NCBI GenBank assembly: GCA_963681505.1
Contig: OY811971.1
Coordinates: forward strand, 2,965,730-3,029,729
From: Eunapius fragilis
Taxonomy: Eukaryota; Porifera; Demospongiae; Spongillida; Spongillidae
Reading direction: 5' to 3'
Length of the DNA stretch: 64,000 nt
Shown here: positions 54,681-63,250 of the stretch, piece by piece
How positions within the stretch are numbered: the first letter of the stretch is position 1
Layout of the letters: every line of letters begins with the position of its first letter
Position numbers and translations under genes: made by a program
The notes under the pieces: model-generated
The model's database searches: none
Seen by the model: only the letters and a program-made list of their open reading frames with translations
What the model was told of the DNA's origin: nothing

Positions 54681-55519
54681 GGGTTTTGTATCGACCAAAA
54701 GTGCAGTAACATGAGCCATTTGCTGCAATGTAAGCTGAGATCTGGCAAAGAAATGTCCGCCTCTCACTGAACGGCTTGTCTTACACGAAGAACACTTCCA
54801 CCCTAAAGTATCTCGCAAATCTTTCCGAGAACATTCAAGCATAGGTGCATGACAGCTGAAACAGTTCGGGTAAAAATACACGTTGTGCATTGTATGATCC
54901 ATCTACAATCCTCCAGCACCCACACAACACACATATGCTTCCACTTAGTGCACTGCACAGATCTTGCAAGTCAATTTCGGCTATGAACCTCCAATCATTA
55001 AGGGTCCTATGTCGATAAATGCCATTCTTACACAGAAAACCGACTATATATGCTCTCATATGACCAGGTTTGAGATATCGTGCATATCCCGCGAATCGAA
55101 CAGTTAATTGGAAGGTCTAATGAGATTCAGCTCATTAAATTAATTTAACCCCAACGATTGGGCGTGCTCAACCTCAGCGTGCCGGGTAACAAAGTAAAAC
55201 CTATACCAGTTCTGTTCCCGTTACATCGCGTGGAGTCCAATCGTTATCGGATAGAGGCTCTCCATATTTCCTTGCCTGTTCAAAAGGGTGTCTCATACCC
55301 CTCTCTCCCCGCCGCTCCACAACAAAATTATGCCTCTCTCCTTCCATTAAGACCAGAATTCATAGCAACCTGCGCCACTCGTTTAAATAATTTTAGGATC
55401 GATTCGCTCGCGTGCTCGTCTATATTATATAATGACTGGACTTACCGCGGTCTTCCTCCTTCCAGCAGCACTGTTAGTCTCGTTCCCAGGTTGCAATAAA
55501 AATTGCGCAGATAATTATT

Positions 55520-55643
55520 AGTCTCGTACCCAGACCCAGGTTTTAACAGCAGCGGATGGATTACATCACCGCTACGCGAAAACTTTCACGTAGAGGCGAT
55601 GTAATCCATCAGCTGTTGGAAATCTGGGTCTGGGTACTAGACA
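55520..55643. mobile_element. 124-bp foldback MITE
   Basis: The ends AGTCTCGTACCCAGACCCAG and CTGGGTCTGGGTACTAGACA are inverted, and the interior pairs further (GGATTACATC with GATGTAATCC). It is flanked by AGATAATTATT and AGATAATTGTT, an 11-bp direct repeat with one mismatch. The ends are related to those of the minisatellite-bearing TIR elements. Confidence 0.85.
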
Positions 55644-55677
55644 AGATAATTGTTGCATACGTTGATAATGACGTGAT

Positions 55678-55763
55678 ATAAATTCCTTGGCTACATCCTC
55701 CAGATTAAATTCCTTATCTACATCCTCCAGATTAATCTGGAGGATGTTGCCAAGGAATTTATA
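55678..55763. repeat. Imperfect 86-bp palindrome
   Basis: The arms TAAATTCCTTGGCTACATCC + TCCAGATTAA and the reverse complement are separated by a partial duplicate of one arm (ATTCCTTATCTACATCC). It could form a strong hairpin and may be a small foldback element. Confidence 0.85.
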
Positions 55764-56110
55764 TATATATTACTTCATTCTGCTAGCTCTTTATGCGCAT
55801 GCAAGATGAAACAGTTATTGAGTTTTCATAGAGGATATCAAGTTGTTTCATGTCCGAATAGCTTCTTTCTAACTTACCGGTACTTGACAACTTCTCCGAT
55901 ACCTGAATACAGTTCTTAAGAACAGACCATGATTCATGCAATAGACCTGCCTGGATGCCTTCGTCCGCGCATACGCGCACACGTGCACCGCAGTTGCGGA
56001 TAGAGGGGTACGGGTGCTGACATCAGTTATTCACTGTGTGGTGAAAATTAATTTTGAAGGCCCCTTCTGTACAGCAATCTCAGAACATGTGCTCGCAATA
56101 AGATGGCTAA

Positions 56111-56132
56111 ATTTACCCATGATACGCGAAGC

Positions 56133-56174
<42 letters not shown>

Positions 56175-57940
56175 CCCGCCCCTGCACGAAAACAAGGTCA
56201 TTGACATAAAAATCGGACCTCCTATGTGTTCCAAAAGTGATTATATTTTCCCGACCTCCACGTGGCACGTCTATTATTCTAACCGTCAGAGCAATTTTTT
56301 GTACATTGTGGGCTAGGGGCGTTGGAGACATTACGCGCTAGCTACATACACACTCACAAGAGGCTGCATGATGACGTGGCATGTGTGATGCACTGCCACA
56401 TGTATTACATCATAATATGATTAGCCGCCCTCCACCTACGTGGGGAGTCAATAATGTATGACTGTCGTAGAGAATGTTTTAATATACTTCTTTTGGCTTT
56501 TTTGCATGACATGATGGATTATTTGAGGTGGATAGAACATCCGGCATAGCAATGTAATGTTTTCGCCCTTACCACCCTCACTCAAAGTGAATTAATATTG
56601 TTGTGATCATAAGCTTTATATTTTTTTGTTGTTTGAATGTTAACTATAGTCAACGCCAAACAGATTTCATACTTTTTCAAACTTTCATCAATGTATACTG
56701 CATTTCCAAAGTTGCAATATTCTATTTGACACGTGATTCTCAGCTGTAGCCTAACCAACAACATCGCTGCAGGGAAATACTAATTGCTTTTTATGTATCC
56801 TTATATCAGAGATAATATTGCTTTTATAAGCAGCTGGTGGGTATGGGTACATTATTAACGATACACTAGCTCGAACCGGTAGTATGGAAAAAAGTATGAA
56901 TATATATTAGGTCATTTCCTTTGTGCACAAGCACTTAACCAGACGTACTTCTGTGTTTACCTCGTCCCCAGTTCGTCGTACGAATACTAGTACTTCGCGT
57001 GGATGTGTGGGTCTAGTTACGATACTATTTCGCTTTTACACTGTCTGTTTGATTTAACATTATAACCTCATTGCACCTTAAAACTGTGTAAACAAACAGT
57101 TCTCGCTAAAATAACAGTTCAGTTTGCTTAGTGTTATGTAAGGGCCGCTCCTTGTACCTGTAATATTGTTCTTTGTCCGTCCCAGAGGCCCCGGCATTTT
57201 GTAAGACTATTGATTTGTGATACCATTTAATTTGCCTTTCGGACGAAATCTAATCGTTTGAGTTATGTAAACGTTTCGAAGTGTTTTCATGTGAATTTCA
57301 TTAGTGACCACAGGCGCTACTTGATAATAATATAGTCTTGTTCAATAGTCTTGAATTTTTAATAATACGCGGAAAATAATATGTCTAACCATTACTTCCT
57401 CGATGGTGTCGCGGACTTTAGTACAATTTATCCATCACGTGGCCTGAAGTGCTAACAAAAGCAACAATTGAATTGCACACAAAGCTTTTTATCACAATTC
57501 CAGAGCGGTGGTGAATCTGTATGATGTGAGTATAACAAGCTAAGGTACGCCCCCCCCCATGCATAATTGATAATTGAAGGTATCCCCTGTTAACTTGAAA
57601 GTTTAATTTTGACTAATTGTTAAGCTGCACAAGGTTTATTTTTATATAGCTGGTAGATTTACACATTGTGGTATATTGTGAGCATGAATTTAATAAGATG
57701 CCATTACCTCGATGGTGTCGCGGATATCAAAAAAGTGGTCTGCTCTTTCCCATATCGTACTTCCCGACTGTTTACACTTCATGCCTTAGACGTGCAGCGG
57801 GAAGCTATCAGCACAATATACTACACTGACGTGTCGATCATCGCTCCACACATCTTGTTTATGGTAATAATAATACGTATAAATATTCGTAACTGGGCTA
57901 TACTAGTACACAAGGATAGGAAGAAGAAATGCTATGTTTC
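56111..57940. other. Intergenic region between repeat array and host genes
   Basis: Holds a 38-bp C tract (56135-56172), AT-rich DNA and no convincing ORF. A 23-24 bp phrase (CTCGATGGTGTCGCGGA) occurs at 57395 and again at 57710. No repeat of the array family is recognised after about 56110, so this is the array boundary. Confidence 0.5.
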
Positions 57941-57950
57941 GATCGTGATA

Positions 57951-58253
57951 TTACTTTCTTTTCCCTTTTCTTTTACTTCTCTTCTTTGGCGCTCCAGGCC
58001 AGGGGAAACCTCTGAGTGCCAAAAATTCTGCTGCTCCATGAGCTATGTAGTATACGTTGTACATCGCCTCTTTGCTCAGTATATCCGGGGGTTCTCTACT
58101 AGTAACCACACCAGGTGTCTTTTTGCCTTTCTTCCGACCAGCGTTTCCTTTCGCTTTTTTAGCACCGGGTTTTTTTCGTTTGCCCTTTTCTGGCTATATA
58201 TAGCGGGGAATGGCAATTTGAATATTGGCCCCGACTTATCCCACGCTTACCAT
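57951..58253 (-). CDS. SMKR1: Small lysine-rich protein 1 homologue (two coding exons)
   Basis: The start ATG (58253-58251) is immediately followed by a GTAAGC donor. A 57-bp intron (58250-58194) ends in TATATATAG, and exon 2 (58193-57951) encodes 80 residues, 81 in total. The product is Lys-rich at both ends (PEKGKRKKPGAKKAKG; KKRSKRKGKRK). The centre, PPDILSKEAMYNVYYIAHGA followed by AEFLALRGFPWPGAPKK, matches the conserved core of vertebrate SMKR1 (ILSxxAMxNxYYIAH ... LRGFxWPGAPK). The initial M-P-x-K-G-K also matches. SMKR1 is poorly characterised, so I give no molecular function. Only 145 bp separate its ATG from the divergent TRAF-like ATG. The larger plus-strand ORF here is a shadow. 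Confidence 0.9.
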
Positions 58254-58398
58254 GTTTCCTTTTAATTCCATCAGTCCATACTGCTGTGACACATTGTTGC
58301 CATGGCGATGACTGTCCGTAATCTATCGGTTTTCCGGGGGACTTCACGCAAAAAATAATCAATTATCAAGAAATTAGTTAATACAATTTATTCATTAC
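58254..58398. promoter_or_regulatory. Putative bidirectional promoter, SMKR1 homologue / TRAF-like gene
   Basis: The 145 bp between divergent start codons must hold both 5' untranslated regions, and probably a shared promoter or overlapping transcripts. A short upstream ORF (ATGGCAACAATG..., stop before 58265) precedes the SMKR1 start on the minus strand. No TATA box is obvious. Inference from geometry only. Confidence 0.4.
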
Positions 58399-59784
58399 AT
58401 GGAAGAACATGTGGCATACGGCGGGTTCAGCTGCACCCCGGTCAACGCGGAGGACACGCGACACTGCTGCGCCGTGTGCCGGTCGTACGTCCTCAAGGAG
58501 CCCGAGGTGACCGACTGCTGCGGAAACTACTTCTGTGCCTCGTGCCTCCGCGCGTGCGGAGAGACCTCGCTCGCCTGCCCCCTGTGCAGGGCCCCCTCGT
58601 TCACATCGACAAGGGACTCCCGCGAGGAGAGGGCCATGCTCAACATGCTCGTCTACTGCCAGCACAGGGACCACGGCTGCCGGTGGGCGGGTATCCTCCG
58701 GACGCACGGCGCCCACGTGATACAGGACTGCCCGTACGGCCTCACCGAATGTCCCGCCGGCTGCAAGCAGATACTGGTCAGGAGCGAGCTCCCCGGTCAC
58801 CTGGAGTCCCACTGCTCCCTGCGACGCGCGCGCTGTCGCTACTGCGACGTGGAAGGGACGCACGGATTCGTCGCCCACTCGCACGAGAAGGTGTGTCCGA
58901 AGAGACCCGTGGCGTGCCCGAACGGATGCGATGCGGCGGCGGCGGCGGCGGCGGCAGCTGCGGGTCTGGTCCAGGAGAACCTGCCCGCTCACCTGAGGGC
59001 CTGTCCTCTCGCGAAGGTGCCCTGCCGTTTCGCGGAGGTGGGGTGCGAAGCGGTGGTGCCCAGACGGGACCTGGGGGAACACCTCGCGTCTTCCAAGGAC
59101 GGCCACCTGTTGATTCTGCTGGACGCGGTGGTCGAAATGAAGCGGGCGCTCGACTCGAGCCAGGGAGACATAAAATCGCTGAGAAGCACACTCAGGTCCG
59201 TGCAACAGGAATGCGAGAGGCTGCGTCGCTCGGCCGCCGCGAAGTACGTGACCGCGGCGGCGCCCACCAGAGTCACCCCGGAGTCCGTGGTCCGGGACCT
59301 GCAGCGGAACGTGGACGCGAGCAGGTCCGAACCTTTCCTCCCCGTCTTCGTCAAGATGGGCCACTTCGACCTGCAGAGGCAGAAGGGGGCTTGCTGGTAC
59401 AGCAATCCCTTCTACACCTCCCCCGCCGGGTACAAGCTCAGCCTGGGGGTTTTCCCCAACGGGCGGGAGAAGGGACTGGGAACCCACCTCGCAGTCTACG
59501 TTTACGTGACGGGCGGGGAGTACGACGACTACCTCGGATGGCCCCTGAAGCACGACGTCACTGTGGTCCTTCGTAACCAGCAGGCCAACACCCACCACCT
59601 GCACCTCGACTGTTCCTTCACAGAGGCCTCGCCCGGGCTGAGGGTGGCTGAGCTGGGCGCCATGGCGACGGCATCCGAGGGGAGTGGGACGAACCAGTTT
59701 GTCTTGCTCTCCAAGCTGGGTCGCAACCAGCAGAGAAGCACAGAGTACCTGAGAAACGACTGTCTGTACTTTGAAGTATACTAA
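58399..59784 (+). CDS. RING / TRAF-type zinc finger / MATH protein (TRAF-like)
   Basis: A 461-residue intronless ORF. RING-type cluster at residues 23-63: CCAVC, CCGNYFC, CLRAC, CPLC. The usual His after CG is Asn (CGNYFC), so the RING may be atypical. TRAF-type Cys/His fingers cover about 85-215 (CQHRDHGCRWAG, CPAGCKQ, CRYCD, CPNGCD, CRFAEVGCE). A poly-Ala run (about 179-188, GCG repeats) interrupts them. A heptad-like helix lies at about 225-280, then a MATH/TRAF-C domain at 312-461 (FLPVFVKMGHFD, YKLSLGVFPNG, GTHLAVYVYVTGGEYDD). TRAFs couple receptors to ubiquitin signalling; that role is inferred from domains. The high GC and lack of introns contrast with its surroundings and could mean a retrocopy or a GC-rich single-exon family. 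The stop is at 59782-59784. The minus-strand ORF of similar length is a shadow. Confidence 0.9.
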   Translation: MEEHVAYGGFSCTPVNAEDTRHCCAVCRSYVLKEPEVTDCCGNYFCASCLRACGETSLACPLCRAPSFTSTRDSREERAMLNMLVYCQHRDHGCRWAGILRTHGAHVIQDCPYGLTECPAGCKQILVRSELPGHLESHCSLRRARCRYCDVEGTHGFVAHSHEKVCPKRPVACPNGCDAAAAAAAAAAGLVQENLPAHLRACPLAKVPCRFAEVGCEAVVPRRDLGEHLASSKDGHLLILLDAVVEMKRALDSSQGDIKSLRSTLRSVQQECERLRRSAAAKYVTAAAPTRVTPESVVRDLQRNVDASRSEPFLPVFVKMGHFDLQRQKGACWYSNPFYTSPAGYKLSLGVFPNGREKGLGTHLAVYVYVTGGEYDDYLGWPLKHDVTVVLRNQQANTHHLHLDCSFTEASPGLRVAELGAMATASEGSGTNQFVLLSKLGRNQQRSTEYLRNDCLYFEVY

Positions 59785-60311
59785 CCTGTAGTACCACCCA
59801 CCCCCCCCCCCCCCTTCCTCCCACACCGCTGCTCCATGCTGTTATCTCCCTCCAGTCCCACCCATGGGCTGTTTATTTGAACCTGTCACCTGTTCACTGT
59901 TCACAGTGCCTATTTATTGCCATTCATGCACATGTACCATATCACGTGATTACTGCCCCCCCCCCTTCCCATCCCCAGCCTCACCTCTGCTTCACATTGT
60001 TATCCCCCCCCCCCCTCCTCCTCCCACCATTGTGCTGTTTAATGAACCACCAGTCCCACCCATGGGCTGTTTATTGAACCACCTTGTACAATATCACAAA
60101 TATGCCATTGTTTCATCAAACCGTCAAATCACATTGTACACTGTCAAGCTGTAACCTGTGATGAGTGGGTAGGGGCAATGGGGATGTGGCTTTAAAATGT
60201 TCCTTTTTTATTAAACCTGTGACAGCAGGATTGAAAAAAAAAAACCATAGTAACATGGTAGGTGTGCATTAAAAAAGGAACATAAAAATAAATAGAGTTC
60301 TTGTGATGTAT
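59785..60311. terminator. Convergent 3' ends of the TRAF-like gene and the minus-strand Rab
   Basis: On the plus strand, ATTAAA (60210) and AATAAA (60287-60292) are candidate polyadenylation signals for the TRAF-like gene. On the minus strand, AATAAA (complement of 60207-60212) lies about 100 bp past the Rab stop codon. C tracts lie at 59800-59814 and 60006-60015. The two transcripts may overlap tail to tail. Confidence 0.5.
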
Positions 60312-61039
60312 TCAGTTATTGGCACCACCTCCACTACCACCACCACCACCACCACCACAGCAATTGTGTGGAGGTTCTTGTGTCTCGGGGTACCCAACAA
60401 CTATGTTGGAAGTTGCTGCTAGTTCTGAATTTGAAGCCAGTTCAATGCTATCAAGTATGCTGAGGAGACGACTACAGAGAAAAATCAGTGGGTGGAGCTT
60501 ATAATGCGGTTTATTTACTATTATAATCTGCTCACTCTAAGGCTTCAGTAAGGTTGGTACCCTCTTTGACTGACGTTTCATAGAAGCAGACAAACTTGTT
60601 TTCCGAAACGAAGGCATTGAGGTCATCTTGTGTGATAATCTTCTTGCCTTTGGGCATGTCACACTGTGTGTATGTATGTGTGTACAAGAGGGTTGTGTGT
60701 GTGTGTGCACATGTATGGAGAGGAAGGTCACATAACTTTGATACCTCCAATACACAAGAGATTGCTCAAAATGGTGGTACCCACACCAGGACTAGGACAG
60801 GGGAATTTAGTCAGGCAGAGGGCGTGATTAGATGGATGGTAATGAAATGAGTGGTCATGAAAGGAATTTAAACGAATTTAAATGAATTTATATATTGTAA
60901 ATTGGGCGTGTTGGGTTTAAAATATTCATCCCGCAGCCACTGAACCAGCTCTATGGAAAGAGGGTGGGGCCCTAGACATCTCCACTACCTGCACCCCTCA
61001 CATCTCCACTTCCTCATCTCAGTACCACCTTACCCTTCC

Positions 61040-61084
<45 letters not shown>

Positions 61085-61444
61085 GGCTCTTGTGCTGGAA
61101 CACTACTAAATCCCTACCCCTTGCCCCACCCCCCACAAGGTACTGGACCACTCCCACATCTCTCCAACCCTTGCTCCACCCCCAACAAAGGTGTCCGGGT
61201 GTAATGAATACGTTGCCACCAACACACTTTGTTGGCCAGCAGTAAGCAGGGCACTGGTTGGCCATTCTGAAGCAGTATTGTGTTATCAACACTTTGTTTC
61301 CACGCCTTGGCCCCCTCCAATGTCTCCTTCCTCGTCAAGTCACACATTACCACAGCAGCCATAGCGTTACGTCCAAACTGAGGCATCAGAGATCTGAAAC
61401 GCTCTTGACCTGATGAGACAGCAGAAGATAAAGGCTTTGTGTGT

Positions 61445-61507
<63 letters not shown>

Positions 61508-61963
61508 AACAACGAGAGGGCGTGAGCGAGTTAGTGCGTGCTGGTTGCGTGCACGACACCGTGATAGATCTACGAGTGTGGAGGAGTCCTCACCGGCGAT
61601 GTCCCACAACTTGTCGGGAAACCACAGTGGCGGGAAAGTGAGGATAAAAACACATTATCACTGGCGCCATCACCGGTACAATGCTATACGTACGCTTAGT
61701 CTGACACTCTCTTTGCCTGGTCTCTTGCACGTTCTGACCCCGTATTCAACTAAGGAGTGAACAAGGCGTGATAAATGTTTGCGAACGAGTTTTTAATTGT
61801 CGCCACACACTGTTGAATGGTGCTGTGATGGCGCCCTGGACTTACCCCCTACCGTGGCGTGGTAGTTTGGGATGAACTTGTTCTCCGCCATCTTCGAAAC
61901 GAAGCAAGTCTTCCCTACGAACCCATCTCCAACCACAATAATCTTCTTGGTCTTGTCCATCAT
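60312..61963 (-). CDS. Rab32-family small GTPase, six exons, atypical glycine-rich C-terminus
   Basis: Exons (minus): 61963-61846, 61749-61694, 61609-61594 (16 nt), 61409-61228, 60663-60536, 60471-60312. All junctions are GT..AG and in phase, giving 219 residues. GTPase boxes: GDGFVGKT (P-loop), YHATVG (switch I Thr), LWDIAGQERF (switch II), LLLANKCD (NKxD), ETSVK (G5). The WDIAGQE variant, in place of WDTAGQE, and WKQSVDN ... NGQPVPCLLLANK point to the Rab32/38/29 group, which acts in traffic to lysosome-related organelles. The C-terminus reads HNCCGGGGGGSGGGANN. The prenylatable CC is followed by 15 residues from a GGT repeat, so normal double geranylgeranylation is doubtful. It is head-to-head with a related Rab at 62838. 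(CA)n/(TG)n repeats sit in introns. Confidence 0.9.
61042..61082. repeat. (CA)n microsatellite in Rab intron
   Basis: About 20 CA units in the intron between the NK exon and the G5 exon of the minus-strand Rab. Confidence 0.95.
61441..61507. repeat. (TG)n microsatellite in Rab intron
   Basis: About 30 TG units in the intron directly after the 16-nt micro-exon of the minus-strand Rab. Confidence 0.95.
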
Positions 61964-62837
61964 GCTCTACACATGTCATATGACTAATAATGACGTCACA
62001 CGCATGAAGGGGGGGGAGGGGGAGAAATAAAGCAACAACGAAGCAAACCATTTCGTAACCGTAGCAAACCGGACCAGATGCAAGCGCTGTGGCTTGTAAT
62101 CCAATGCGCATGTGTCTAGGTGGTACAATGTGTTAATTTAATTTGTAATTAGCAGAATGCAGTTGTAAGGTTTGTTGTTAGGCTGATAATTAACCGGAAG
62201 CCGAGCGCACACAAAGATATCCATGCTGGCGGACTTGCATGCACAATAACAAAGAGAAACCTCGTGGCGGTGTGGCACGACTGCCATATGCCCTCGACAC
62301 CATGGGGAGGACACCCTCGACACCCGGGAAGGACACCCTCGACTCGCATACACATTTTAACCTCTGCCACTCCGGCAGATATACAAAAATACTATTCGAT
62401 TGAGATTTATTTTATTTATTGAACTGCTGTACATTCTCCCGACTAGCCTCTTTGCTTGCCATTGGCCAGGCCAGCTCTAAAGCAAAAATGGCTTCAGAGA
62501 ACCTATACAGCCATCTCAACTTATCTCTTGTGAGATCAGTGGGCCAAGGTCACCTTAGGGGGCGTGTTAGCTAATGCATGTGTAGAACTGTAGTTTAGAC
62601 TTTAGATACGGGCATAGTTGGTGCATAACTTGTACAGCTACGGGGCATAGTTAATTTTAATAGTGCTTATTGATTGAATGATGTCACGTGTTGTGGACGT
62701 GGGACTGACGGCAAATTTCTCCAAGCTTTCGCGTCAGTCTCGCAGCGCACCCGCAAACGTAGAAGCTCCTCGGCTTGGCTCTCTCGGGCTTGCTGCAATC
62801 TTTAGGTCCCGTGTGCGCGTGTGCATCCCTCTTGACG
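61964..62837. promoter_or_regulatory. Intergenic region between head-to-head Rab genes
   Basis: This 874-bp region separates the two divergent start codons and probably contains both promoters. A three-fold direct repeat of the GGACACCCTCGACACC type lies at 62283-62345. The last 150 bp before the plus-strand ATG are CG-rich. No other gene is supported; the short minus-strand frames lack recognisable features. Confidence 0.45.
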
Positions 62838-63202
62838 ATGACGGAGCGTAGCTTCAAAGTGCTGATTGTGGGGGACACGAAGGTGGGTAAATCATCCATG
62901 GTTATGCGATACACCAGCAACAAGTGGCTCAACTCTGTGAAGCCGACTATAGGAGGTGAGGGTGTGGTGGGGGAGAGGGGCGGGGCGGGGGCGTCCTTGG
63001 TGTGTGCATGAGCTCCGTGTGTGTAGGACTATAGATGCGCCAGGACAAAATGATTTGCAGGTCCCTGTAATACCTGTGTGCGAAGGACTCCTCTGAAGTG
63101 GTGGCGAGGGAGTGAAGGTTGGAGGCGCTGTTTTTAAAACCACTATCGTCCTCTGTCGATGCTGCGTCAACGTGGGAGCCATAATAAGCCTACGCTGTGT
63201 GT

Positions 63203-63250
<48 letters not shown>

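Larger units (their letters stand above)
54838..56110. repeat. R2+R1 repeat copy 7 (degenerate, with insertions)
   Basis: R2 (54838-55380) then R1 pieces (55390-55500 and 55800-56110), interrupted by the MITE at 55520-55643 and the palindrome at 55678-55763. This is the last recognisable unit of the array. Confidence 0.6.

Noticed and set aside
57666-58265. 199-residue plus-strand ORF
   Set aside because: Overlaps the SMKR1 homologue in antisense and has no recognisable features. The minus-strand reading matches a known protein with consistent splice sites.
58378-59826. 482-residue minus-strand ORF opposite the TRAF-like gene
   Set aside because: GC-rich antisense shadow with no recognisable domains. 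The plus-strand frame has RING, zinc-finger and MATH signatures.
60532-60755. Two overlapping minus-strand ORFs read as separate small proteins
   Set aside because: Only the segment 60536-60663 is coding, as an exon of the Rab. The rest is intron.
61367-61609. An 80-residue minus-strand ORF starting WDIAGEDS
   Set aside because: It reads through the 16-nt micro-exon into intron and the TG repeat. The spliced reading restores WDIAGQERF.
62775-62837. N-terminal extension of the plus-strand Rab (ALSGLLQSLGPVC...)
   Set aside because: No ATG in that extension. The ATG at 62838 gives a Rab start with the same exon length as the paralogue.
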